Shown in pieces: positions 1 to 6,044 of a stretch of 6,872 nt of DNA. A program made the position numbers and the translations under genes. The first letter of the stretch is position 1; each line of letters starts with the position of its first letter. A model generated the notes under the pieces. It did not search any database and had not been told where the DNA came from. It saw only the letters and a program-made list of their open reading frames with translations. This DNA is from an uncultured Bacillota bacterium (GTDB lineage Bacteria > Bacillota > Clostridia > Caldicoprobacterales > UBA3941). The stretch covers positions 1 through 6,872 of the forward strand of contig CALGOY010000172.1 in assembly GCA_937960725.1 (NCBI GenBank), in the 5' to 3' direction.

Positions 1-769
1 GGGCGGATAGATCCTGCTGAGGCACCGCCTCTAGCCCTCCTGAAAGTTTTTGTATGGCATTTTGTATAAATAAGAAAAATACCGTAACCGTATTGTGAAC
101 AAAGTGGTATATAACTCCCGCAAAGATAGAATTAGTCCTGTATACCACATACGATATTATGATTCCTAGAAGAATGATTGAACGGATGCTCATCAGCTGA
201 ATATGGAGTATACCGAACAATATCCCCGTCATCACTATAGCAGCGGCAGTGCCAAATCGCTCATAGCCCCTTAAAATTAGGCCTCTGAATAAAAATTCTT
301 CTACAAGGGCCGGCACCAAACCAATAGTAAACACTGCCATCAAAAGCTGGCTTAAATTTGTAACAGGCGGCAGTTCTTGACCGATCGGAGTGCCTATATG
401 GCTCACTATCCAATACCAAATTAGGTTTACTATAATCATTACCCCGTAGCCTAGAACCGCCATCCCTATTACAAAAAATGCTTCTCCCGGCCTTATCTTA
501 TTAAACCTTGCTATTTCTTTGATGTCCATTTTAAAGATTAACATATAGATCAAAGGCGGACCGCCTACCAATACAAGCTCCAATACGAATAATCTTATGT
601 AATACTGCAGGCTGCCCTGAAGGCTAGGAGCCTGAGTTTCTATTATAATAGGAGCTAGAACTAAAAGTATTAACACTATCAGATAAACTGTATTAACCCC
701 CAATATGCTGGGCCATCTTTTTTGCTCCTGTGCGTTTTGCTCAACTTGTATATTTTCTATATTTTCCAT
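1..769 (-). CDS. CPBP family intramembrane metalloprotease (CAAX protease/bacteriocin-processing type), partial
   Basis: This is a multi-pass membrane protein of the CPBP (Abi/Rce1-like) family, glutamate-dependent intramembrane proteases. In bacteria their substrates are mostly unknown; some process or give immunity to peptides. I translated it from the ATG at 769: 256 residues are visible and the frame is still open at base 1, so the C-terminus is missing. About 20 polar residues precede hydrophobic segments near residues 23-43, 59-79, 97-121, 141-155, 174-190, 196-210 and 214-235. All three family motifs are present: EExxxR (E157, E158, R162 in VEEFLFRG), FxxxH (F185, H189) and HxxxN (H222, N226), so the active site is intact. 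The purine-rich site AGGGGGAGG at 772-780 supports this start. It lies 38 bp after the htrA stop on the same strand, suggesting it is the last visible gene of the walJ-htrA operon. Family call is firm; substrate unknown. Confidence 0.92.
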   Translation of the reverse strand, partial: MENIENIQVEQNAQEQKRWPSILGVNTVYLIVLILLVLAPIIIETQAPSLQGSLQYYIRLFVLELVLVGGPPLIYMLIFKMDIKEIARFNKIRPGEAFFVIGMAVLGYGVMIIVNLIWYWIVSHIGTPIGQELPPVTNLSQLLMAVFTIGLVPALVEEFLFRGLILRGYERFGTAAAIVMTGILFGILHIQLMSIRSIILLGIIISYVVYRTNSIFAGVIYHFVHNTVTVFFLFIQNAIQKLSGGLEAVPQQDLSA

Positions 770-807
770 GGCCTCCCCCTCAATCCCATTTGTACGGTCC
801 AAAAACA

Positions 808-1929
808 TTAGACCGGCTTTTCTTCTAATATCATTGTAATAGTCCTTTCCTCTCCATTTCGCAAGATTTTTATTTCTACTTGATCCCCTACCCTGTAGGA
901 GTATATTGCCTTCCTAAGCTCTAGCATCTTGGTAACTTTCTGATCCCCTACCATGGTGATTATATCGTCAACTCTTATGCCGGCTTGATATGCAGGGCCA
1001 CGGGTATCTACTTCAACCACATATACCCCATCCTGGATATTAGGGTCTTTTTTATAGTAGGATGCTATTTCCTTATCGAAGCCCACTATCCCAATATAGG
1101 GGGTAACAAACTCCCCTTCTTCTAGAAAGTGCTGAATTATGGGCTTGGCTACATCTATGGGGATGGCGAATCCCATTCCTTCAGCGGTGGTTACCTTTAT
1201 GGTATTTATCCCAATCACTTCTCCCCTTATGTTAACCAGGGGACCTCCGCTATTTCCCGGATTTATGGAAGCATCTGTTTGAATTAGATCTTCCATAAAA
1301 TTTTCTCCTAGATTGGTAGTAACCCTAACAGTGCGGTTTAGAGCGCTTATAATCCCCGCAGTGACCGTGTGTTGAAACTGAAGCCCCAGCGGAGTACCGA
1401 CTGCAATAGCTATCTCTCCAATCTCCAGGTTTTCACTATTCCCCAGGGTTGCTGCTGGCAGGTTAGAAGCGTTTACCTTTACTATTGCTAAATCCAAAGT
1501 GGGATCTGACCACAGGGTCTTTCCTTCCAGTTCGTCTCCGTTGCTCAATATAACAGTTATGCTGCTAGGATTGCCTCCAGCCACATGGTCGTTGGTAAGT
1601 ATGTAGCCATTGGGATCTACTATAACGCCTGAGCCAATTCCCTGGGTTATCTGCGGTTCACTAAATAGTGAACCACGGATAGTCTGTATAGTGGAAATCC
1701 CCACTACAGAAGGAATTATTTTTTTGGCCACCTGAGCTATAGAACTCGATCCGCTGGAAGCTTTAAGCTGTATCTGAGCTCCCTCTTGTTGCTGTCCCTG
1801 CTGTTCTTGCTCTTCTTCCCTATACTCGTACCTGGGCCCGTTGGGTGTATACCGGCCACATGCCGCCATGGAAACAATCATAGCCATAGTGAGTATCCAC
1901 AAGATAGCTTTATAGATGGCTTTTCCCAT
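808..1929 (-). CDS. htrA: HtrA/DegP-type S1C serine protease with PDZ domain, probable lipoprotein
   Basis: This 373-residue protein is a trypsin-like quality-control protease that would degrade misfolded proteins outside the membrane. Residues 1-24 form a signal: a short basic start (K3, K7), a hydrophobic stretch about 8-23, then SMAAC with C24, which reads as a slightly atypical lipobox. A Q/E-rich low-complexity linker covers about 36-50. The protease domain runs from about 62 to 270 with a complete catalytic triad: H115 (TNDHV), D146 (DLAIV) and S227 (GNSGGPL). A single PDZ domain follows at about 275-368. The length is usual for Firmicutes HtrA. The start is supported by GGGAGGAAAG upstream of the ATG and by the signal it creates; an ATG further upstream is out of frame. 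It sits 43 bp after the walJ-like gene, matching the walJ(yycJ)-htrA order known from Bacillus and many Clostridia. Most Firmicutes HtrA proteins have a plain membrane anchor, so the lipid anchor is the odd point. Confidence 0.95.
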   Translation of the reverse strand: MGKAIYKAILWILTMAMIVSMAACGRYTPNGPRYEYREEEQEQQGQQQEGAQIQLKASSGSSSIAQVAKKIIPSVVGISTIQTIRGSLFSEPQITQGIGSGVIVDPNGYILTNDHVAGGNPSSITVILSNGDELEGKTLWSDPTLDLAIVKVNASNLPAATLGNSENLEIGEIAIAVGTPLGLQFQHTVTAGIISALNRTVRVTTNLGENFMEDLIQTDASINPGNSGGPLVNIRGEVIGINTIKVTTAEGMGFAIPIDVAKPIIQHFLEEGEFVTPYIGIVGFDKEIASYYKKDPNIQDGVYVVEVDTRGPAYQAGIRVDDIITMVGDQKVTKMLELRKAIYSYRVGDQVEIKILRNGEERTITMILEEKPV

Positions 1930-1972
1930 AGCTTCTAGCTTTCCTCCCGGTAGCCATGGACAACCGATGGAA

Positions 1973-2773
1973 TTATCCTACCTGGTAGAAATTGCTAGCC
2001 CTATCCCTGTGGGTCATATCTATAACTATGTCTTCCCCATTCCTGATTCCGTGATCTTCCAATATGCTTACTACTGTTTCATAAGCTAGATGGGGTATAT
2101 TGTTTTCCTTGCTCAAATGAGCAAGCAGCACGTGGGTGAGCTTGCTGCCTTTTACCATCTCCACAAGGGCTAGGCCAGCGTCTTTATTAGATAGATGCCC
2201 TTTTCGCCCTAAAATCCTTCTTTTTAAGGGCCAGGGATAAGTTCCTCCCCGCAGCATATCTATATCGTGGTTGGCTTCCAACACTATCAGATCGGAGTCC
2301 ATGACTGTTTTTATAATTTTACTGTTAGTGTGCCCCAAATCCGTCATAATACTAATTTTATTGCGGCCATGAAAAAAACAGAAACCTACCGGGTCGGCGG
2401 CATCGTGGGGAATGCTGTAGGGTTGGATATTGATGTCTTTTATATAAAAATCCCTGTCGCTATCAAAGATTCTTATATTTTTTGTGCTAATATTTCCGAG
2501 CTTATCCTCCATGGCCTCCCAGGTGGCCTCGTTGGCATATATGGGAAGGTCGTATCTTCGGGATAAAACTCCAGCGCTCTGTACATGGTCGGTATGCTCG
2601 TGGGTTATCAATATGCCATCTAGCATTGATGGATCTATGTCAATATCTTTAAGGGCCTGTTCTATTTTTCTCCCAGTAAATCCAGCATCTATAAGGAGGT
2701 GGGTTTTTTCAGTTCCTATATAGCTGGCATTCCCACTGCTCCCGCTGAAAAGAGAGCAGAATTTAAAACTCAT
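1973..2773 (-). CDS. walJ: MBL-fold metallohydrolase, WalJ/YycJ type
   Basis: This 266-residue cytoplasmic protein has the metallo-beta-lactamase fold. It carries the metal-binding motif HxHxDH (H58, H60, D62, H63 in THEHTDH), then H123 (IPHDAADPVGF), D145 (MTDLGH), H169 (EANHD), H193 (GHLSN) and H219 (LLAHLSKENN). The opening CSLFSGSSGN and the EANHD and AHLSKENN motifs are typical of the YycJ/WalJ family. Its members are DNase-like enzymes encoded with the WalRK two-component system and linked to coordinating cell division with DNA replication in streptococci and bacilli. The length matches the family. The start has GGAGG at 2784-2788, ten bases before the ATG. It is the first gene of the leftward group and htrA follows it, as in wal operons, but the regulator genes walRK are not next to it: the upstream neighbour is a divergent fumarase operon. 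The symbol is assigned by similarity and gene order; the biochemical activity is inferred. Confidence 0.92.
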   Translation of the reverse strand: MSFKFCSLFSGSSGNASYIGTEKTHLLIDAGFTGRKIEQALKDIDIDPSMLDGILITHEHTDHVQSAGVLSRRYDLPIYANEATWEAMEDKLGNISTKNIRIFDSDRDFYIKDINIQPYSIPHDAADPVGFCFFHGRNKISIMTDLGHTNSKIIKTVMDSDLIVLEANHDIDMLRGGTYPWPLKRRILGRKGHLSNKDAGLALVEMVKGSKLTHVLLAHLSKENNIPHLAYETVVSILEDHGIRNGEDIVIDMTHRDRASNFYQVG

Positions 2774-2783
2774 ATTAATAAAA

Positions 2784-2788
2784 CCTCC
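2784..2788 (-). promoter_or_regulatory. Ribosome binding site of walJ
   Basis: Minus-strand GGAGG lies ten bases before the ATG of the MBL-fold gene and fixes that start; there is no competing in-frame start with a site of this quality. Confidence 0.75.
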
Positions 2789-2846
2789 AGTCTTGCTTTC
2801 AAAAACCTATGTATATTGCTTTTCATCTTTTTTTAACACTTCTTCT

Positions 2847-2875
2847 ATTATAATATAAAAATAGCTTTCTGACCA
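2847..2875 (-). promoter_or_regulatory. Candidate sigma-A promoter of the walJ-htrA-CPBP operon
   Basis: On the minus strand a perfect -10 TATAAT (2852 down to 2847) lies 17 bases from TGGTCA (2875 down to 2870), which matches four of six bases of the -35 consensus TTGACA. Transcription would begin near 2840, giving a leader of about 65 bases before walJ. The spacing is ideal and no other minus-strand promoter in the 209-bp divergent gap looks as good. This is a reading by eye, without experimental support. Confidence 0.5.
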
Positions 2876-2952
2876 CCTGCCAGCGCTTTATAATCTACAG
2901 ACAATAATCTTTACAGCTGCCTATTTTTGTGATTAACTAATCTATATACAAT
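2866..2952 (+). promoter_or_regulatory. Region likely to hold the fumarase operon promoter (no clear -35)
   Basis: The fumarase operon has no same-strand gene upstream in the window, so its promoter should lie here. A perfect TATAAT at 2889-2894 has only a poor -35 match 16-17 bases upstream. A TACAAT at 2947-2952 also lacks a good -35 (TTGTGA at 2927-2932 is too close, 14 bases). TTTACA at 2910-2915 has no convincing -10 at the right distance. The choice between them is open. The region overlaps the oppositely directed walJ promoter, so the two promoters may interfere or share a regulator; I saw no obvious operator palindrome. Confidence 0.3.
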
Positions 2953-2971
2953 ACACATTAAGGTCTTAGAT

Positions 2972-2977
2972 AGGAGG
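2972..2977 (+). promoter_or_regulatory. Ribosome binding site of the fumarase alpha gene
   Basis: A consensus AGGAGG lies five bases before the ATG at 2983 and supports that start. The strength of the site suggests good translation of the first gene of the operon. Confidence 0.8.
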
Positions 2978-2982
2978 ATAAG

Positions 2983-3822
2983 ATGCGGGAGGTTCACGTT
3001 AATAAGATAACTAAAACCATTGAGGATTTATGTGTAAAGGCCTGCTGCCATCTAGGAGATGATGTAAAGGAACTTTTGAAAAAGCGGAGCCTGGAGGAGA
3101 CATCTGAGTTTGGCAAAAATATATTTGAACAAATTTTTGCAAATATTCAGATAGCTGAATTGGAGGGGATACCCCTGTGCCAGGATACGGGTATGGCCGT
3201 CGTATTTTTAGAAGTTGGACAGGATGTCCATATAGTCGGCGGGGATTTAGAAGCTGCTGTAAACGAGGGAGTCCGCCGAGGCTATGAAAAAGGCTACCTG
3301 CGAAAATCGGTGCTAGATCCCATAAGCAGGATAAATACGAAGGATAATACGCCGGCGGTTATCCACACAGAAATAGTACCGGGCGATAAGCTGAAAATAA
3401 TCGTTGCTCCAAAGGGATTCGGAAGCGAAAACATGAGCAGGCTGCAAATGCTGAAGCCTTCCGATGGCATAGAGGGAGTTAAGGACTTTATTTTGCAAAC
3501 TGTAACCTCGGCTGGAGCCAACCCCTGCCCTCCCCTTATCGTCGGAGTTGGGATAGGCGGAACCATGGAAAAAGCTGCCCTTCTGGCAAAAAAGGCACTG
3601 CTTCGCAGGGCCGGTAGCCATAACCCTAATCCAGAGATTGCCCGGTTGGAGAAGGAGATGCTCCAAAGGATAAATGAAACTGGAATAGGACCCCAAGGGC
3701 TTGGAGGCAGGGTTACCGCGCTGGCTGTACATATCGATACTTATCCAACCCATATCGCCGGACTGCCGGTAGCTGTTAACCTGCAATGCCATGTAGCAAG
3801 ACATCGGGAAGCTATATTGTAG
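2983..3822 (+). CDS. fumA: Fumarate hydratase class I, alpha subunit
   Basis: This 279-residue protein is the iron-sulfur subunit of a two-subunit class I fumarate hydratase, which interconverts fumarate and L-malate in the cytoplasm. In single-chain class I fumarases it corresponds to the N-terminal domain. Three cysteines expected to hold the [4Fe-4S] cluster are present in conserved settings: C66 (PLCQDTGMAV), C182 (ANPCPPLIVGVGIGG) and C269 (NLQCHVARH). Other family blocks are SRINTKDNTPAVIH (115-128), APKGFGSENMSR (142-153) and GIGPQGLGGR (234-243). Its length is normal for the separate alpha subunit. The beta gene follows after 18 bp, so the two form an operon and complex. Such enzymes are oxygen-sensitive, in keeping with an anaerobe. 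L(+)-tartrate dehydratase (TtdA) belongs to the same superfamily and cannot be fully excluded by eye, but nothing else here points to tartrate use. The symbol is by family convention. Confidence 0.93.
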   Translation: MREVHVNKITKTIEDLCVKACCHLGDDVKELLKKRSLEETSEFGKNIFEQIFANIQIAELEGIPLCQDTGMAVVFLEVGQDVHIVGGDLEAAVNEGVRRGYEKGYLRKSVLDPISRINTKDNTPAVIHTEIVPGDKLKIIVAPKGFGSENMSRLQMLKPSDGIEGVKDFILQTVTSAGANPCPPLIVGVGIGGTMEKAALLAKKALLRRAGSHNPNPEIARLEKEMLQRINETGIGPQGLGGRVTALAVHIDTYPTHIAGLPVAVNLQCHVARHREAIL

Positions 3823-3833
3823 AAGGAGAGGTG
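3823..3833 (+). promoter_or_regulatory. Ribosome binding site deciding the GTG start of the beta subunit
   Basis: AAGGAGAGGTG begins immediately after the alpha-subunit stop codon and lies 7-12 bases before the GTG at 3841, depending on which purine core pairs. The GTG at 3831 inside the site is in another frame and meets a stop after six codons, so 3841 is the reasonable start. Confidence 0.7.
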
Positions 3834-3840
3834 AATAGCT

Positions 3841-4392
3841 GTGGAAGATAAAAAAATATTGTCCATTCCTGTAGACCCTAAGGCAGTCAGCCAGCTTAAG
3901 GCAGGGGATATCGTATATTTGACCGGAACCCTTATCACTGGACGGGATGCGGCCCATAAGCGCTTGATGCAGCTTATAGAAAGGGGGCAGCCTCTTCCTA
4001 TAGAGCTAACCAACCAGGCTATATATTATGCGGGGCCCTGTCCAGCTAAGCCCGGACAGGTAATCGGCTCCTGTGGGCCTACAACCAGCAGCAGGATGGA
4101 TGCCTATACTCCTGCTTTACTAGAACTAGGCTTGAAAGTGATGATAGGCAAAGGGCAGCGCTCGGAGAAGGTAGTTAAATCCATGGTTGAAAATGGTGCT
4201 GTTTACCTGGCGGCAGTAGGGGGGGCTGGAGCCTTGCTGTCTAAATGCATAAAAAAAGCCGAAGTGATTGCTTTCGAAGATCTAGGTACAGAAGCAATTC
4301 ACCGGCTCTATGTCGAAAATTTTCCTACTATAGTTGCTATCGATGCAAAGGGGAATGGTCTTTATAATAATACAGCTATGGGACAAGGCTGA
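3841..4392 (+). CDS. fumB: Fumarate hydratase class I, beta subunit
   Basis: This 183-residue protein is the second subunit of the class I fumarate hydratase and corresponds to the C-terminal domain of single-chain enzymes. The family blocks are in order: GDIVYLTGTLITGRDAAHKR (22-41), YYAGPCPAKPG (62-72), GSCGPTTSSRMD (76-87), MIGKG (101-105) and AAVGGAGAL (124-132), with a conserved FEDLG near 145-149. The TGRDAAHKR and GPTTSSRMD motifs are expected to help bind substrate. The start is a GTG preceded by a good ribosome binding site, 18 bp after the alpha stop, so the two subunits should be cotranslated. The length is normal and no key residue appears lost. The last codons and stop lie inside a perfect inverted repeat shared with the convergent murA gene. 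TtdB of tartrate dehydratase is the alternative within the same family. The symbol is by family convention and does not mean the single-chain E. coli FumB. Confidence 0.93.
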   Translation: MEDKKILSIPVDPKAVSQLKAGDIVYLTGTLITGRDAAHKRLMQLIERGQPLPIELTNQAIYYAGPCPAKPGQVIGSCGPTTSSRMDAYTPALLELGLKVMIGKGQRSEKVVKSMVENGAVYLAAVGGAGALLSKCIKKAEVIAFEDLGTEAIHRLYVENFPTIVAIDAKGNGLYNNTAMGQG

Positions 4393-4405
4393 TAACCTTG
4401 TCCCA
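4379..4405. terminator. Perfect hairpin between convergent fumarase and murA genes (non-canonical terminator)
   Basis: TGGGACAAGG (4379-4388) and CCTTGTCCCA (4396-4405) form a perfect 10-bp inverted repeat with a seven-base loop, CTGATAA, that contains the beta-subunit stop codon (4390-4392). It ends one base before the murA stop codon at 4407. Its position in a 14-bp convergent gap suggests a bidirectional transcript end, but neither side has a run of T, so it is not a classic intrinsic terminator. It could instead protect RNA 3' ends or work with Rho. Confidence 0.5.
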
Positions 4406-4406
4406 A

Positions 4407-5702
4407 TTACCGAGAAGATACCAGTTTGAGCCGGTGGATTTCACCATTGGAGTCCACCCGACATATATCGGCTCCTAGCCTAACTAACTTTTCTTCTATC
4501 TTTTCGTATCCCCTGTCGATGTACTTTACATTGCTGATTTCTGTTACGCCTCTCGCTATGAGTCCTGCGATTACCAGTGCTGCTCCTGCCCTTAAATCAG
4601 AAGCTACTACAGGAGCGCCTGTTAAGTGATCAACTCCTTCAATAATGGCTATTCTGTCCTCTACTTTTACCTTGGCTCCCATTCTCGCCAGCTCTTCCAG
4701 GTGTTTAAACCTAGATTCCCAGACATTTTCGGTAATAATGCTGGTCCCCTCTGCTATAGTAAGAAGAGCAGACATGGGCTGCTGTAAATCCGTAGGAAAG
4801 CCGGGATAGGGTTGGGTTTTAATATTGACTTTTCTAGGCCTGCCTCTAGCTATAACGCGAATTGAATCTTCTCCTTCGATTACCTCTACTCCCATCTCCA
4901 GCAGTTTAGCGGTTACAGCTTCCAAATGCTTAGGTATGACATTATCTACGATAACATCCCCGCCAGTAGCTGCGGCAGCTATCATAAAGGTGCCCGCCTC
5001 TATCTGATCGGGAATAATTGTATATTCACATCCGTAAAGCTTGTCTACTCCTTTTATTCTAATAACGTCTGTTCCGGCCCCTTTGACATTGGCACCCATG
5101 CGGTTTAGGAAATTAGCTACATCTACTACGTGAGGTTCTTTTGCAGCGGTGACAATGGTAGTGACACCTTCTGCTTTTACAGAAGCTAACATGATATTTA
5201 TTGTGGCACCCACGCTGACTACGTCTAAGTATATCTCGTTTCCAACCAGTTTATCTGCATAAGCTTTTATAACTCCATGCTCTAGCTCTACTTTGGCCCC
5301 TAGAGCTTCAAATCCTTTTATATGCTGATCGATAGGCCGAGTACCGATTTCACATCCTCCGGGATAGGATACTTCTGCTTTTCCAAATCTGCCTAGTAAT
5401 ACTCCTAACAGGTAATATGAAGCCCTCATCCGCCTGGCTAAATCATAATGGACTCTATATTCTTTTATATCAGCTGCATCTATGCTAATTTTGCCATTGG
5501 AATCTAGCTTAACCTCTGCACCTAGCTCTGATAAAATCTCTGCCAATACTTTCACGTCATCTATATAAGGCAAATGATCTATAATACAAGTCTCTTCCGT
5601 CAAAAGGGCTGCAGGTAAAATAGCAACAGCCGCATTTTTTGCTCCACTAACCCTTACTCTTCCTTTAAGCCTTTTTCCTCCACATATACGAAGCTTTTCC
5701 AT
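4407..5702 (-). CDS. murA: UDP-N-acetylglucosamine 1-carboxyvinyltransferase MurA
   Basis: MurA transfers enolpyruvate from phosphoenolpyruvate to UDP-GlcNAc, the first committed step of peptidoglycan synthesis, in the cytoplasm; it is the target of fosfomycin. The 431-residue length suits the family of two inside-out alpha/beta barrels. Key residues are visible: K22 and N23 (SGAKNA), the catalytic cysteine C117 in [12 protein letters not shown] (a fosfomycin-sensitive form, since resistant versions carry Asp there), D305 in [10 protein letters not shown] and R397 in YIDRGYEK. No insertion or truncation is apparent. The ATG start gives the usual MEKL...[16 protein letters not shown] opening and has GGAG nine bases upstream; a stronger AGGAGGTGA lies further away with no in-frame start. 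It is transcribed alone or as the last gene of its unit, since a terminator stands between it and the peptidase gene upstream. Firmicutes often have two MurA paralogues; which one this is cannot be told from the window. Confidence 0.97.
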   Translation of the reverse strand: MEKLRICGGKRLKGRVRVSGAKNAAVAILPAALLTEETCIIDHLPYIDDVKVLAEILSELGAEVKLDSNGKISIDAADIKEYRVHYDLARRMRASYYLLGVLLGRFGKAEVSYPGGCEIGTRPIDQHIKGFEALGAKVELEHGVIKAYADKLVGNEIYLDVVSVGATINIMLASVKAEGVTTIVTAAKEPHVVDVANFLNRMGANVKGAGTDVIRIKGVDKLYGCEYTIIPDQIEAGTFMIAAAATGGDVIVDNVIPKHLEAVTAKLLEMGVEVIEGEDSIRVIARGRPRKVNIKTQPYPGFPTDLQQPMSALLTIAEGTSIITENVWESRFKHLEELARMGAKVKVEDRIAIIEGVDHLTGAPVVASDLRAGAALVIAGLIARGVTEISNVKYIDRGYEKIEEKLVRLGADICRVDSNGEIHRLKLVSSR

Positions 5703-5711
5703 TTGCTGTTT

Positions 5712-5715
5712 CTCC
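5712..5715 (-). promoter_or_regulatory. Probable ribosome binding site of murA
   Basis: Minus-strand GGAG lies nine bases before the murA ATG. It is weaker than the AGGAGGTGA at 5734-5742, but it is the one at a usable distance. Confidence 0.6.
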
Positions 5716-5733
5716 GCCCCAACCGAAGAAACT

Positions 5734-5742
5734 TCACCTCCT
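5734..5742 (-). promoter_or_regulatory. Strong Shine-Dalgarno-like sequence far upstream of murA
   Basis: Minus-strand AGGAGGTGA is an almost ideal anti-16S match, but its AGGAGG core ends 34 bases before the murA ATG. No ATG, GTG or TTG in the murA frame lies between them. It could be a standby or decoy ribosome site, or belong to a short upstream frame (GTG at 5737 to a stop at 5654, 27 codons, overlapping the start of murA). No role is shown by the sequence. Confidence 0.35.
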
Positions 5743-5822
5743 ATCTAGCTCAATTTTGCTATATAAATCAATAAAGAAGTTTGCCGAAATTAAAAGCTGA
5801 TTAAAAACAAAATACCACAACT

Positions 5823-5851
5823 ATTATAACACTTTTATTAAACATTTTCAC
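5823..5851 (-). promoter_or_regulatory. Candidate sigma-A promoter of murA with extended -10
   Basis: On the minus strand a perfect -10 TATAAT (5828 down to 5823) is preceded by TG one base away (TGTTATAAT), an extended -10. GTGAAA (5851 down to 5846), four of six matches to TTGACA, stands 17 bases upstream. Transcription would begin near 5816, leaving a leader of about 115 bases before murA. It lies downstream of the peptidase terminator, consistent with an independent murA transcript. Confidence 0.55.
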
Positions 5852-5984
5852 TAAATTAGATTAACAATTCTATAACATTTCGATGAAATCAGCCACAATC
5901 ATGCAATAATAAACTAAGTACACAATTAATGGAATTATATAACCTTCTTTTTCCAGTATAATCTAGGCGCTGAAAAAAATCAAT

Positions 5985-6023
5985 TAAAAAACAAAACCCT
6001 GACAAGATAGCCAGGGTTTTTTT
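5985..6023 (-). terminator. Intrinsic terminator of the M23 peptidase gene
   Basis: AAAACCCTG (5993-6001) and CAGGGTTTT (6012-6020) form a perfect 9-bp stem with a ten-base loop. Read on the minus strand, the stem is followed by TTTTGTTTTTT, a classic U-rich tail, about 25 bases after the peptidase stop codon. On the plus strand a run of seven T also follows, so the structure could stop transcription from either side, although no plus-strand gene leads into it. Confidence 0.88.
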
Positions 6024-6044
6024 ACCCCTATTTTTAACAACCCA

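Larger units (their letters stand above)
5703..6044. other. AT-rich intergenic region between murA and the M23 peptidase gene
   Basis: This 342-bp stretch holds no convincing gene. From right to left, in the direction of transcription, it contains the peptidase terminator (5985-6023), an AT-rich stretch of about 130 bases with no recognised structure, a candidate murA promoter (5823-5851) and a leader of about 115 bases with two Shine-Dalgarno-like sites. I looked for riboswitch or T-box landmarks in the leader and saw none, and there is no second terminator hairpin between the promoter and murA. Confidence 0.6.

Noticed and set aside
2267..2723. Open frames on the plus strand opposite the WalJ-type gene
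   Set aside because: The minus strand carries a complete MBL-fold protein with all metal ligands; the opposite frames show no recognisable protein or ribosome binding site.
1973..2773. Antibiotic-resistance beta-lactamase or RNase J
   Set aside because: The fold is shared, but the SGSSGN opening, EANHD and AHLSKENN motifs, the short length and the adjacent htrA all fit WalJ/YycJ; RNase J is about twice as long and has a beta-CASP domain.
3313..3957. A 214-codon open frame on the minus strand opposite the fumarase genes
   Set aside because: It lies antisense to two unmistakable fumarase subunits, spans their junction, has no family-like motifs and looks like a by-product of their codon use.
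4407..5702. EPSP synthase (AroA) instead of MurA
   Set aside because: AroA shares the fold, but the [12 protein letters not shown] loop with catalytic Cys and the other residues at expected MurA positions identify MurA.
5703..5990. Riboswitch or T-box in the murA leader
   Set aside because: No conserved T-box sequence, recognisable aptamer core or attenuator hairpin was seen between the candidate promoter and murA.
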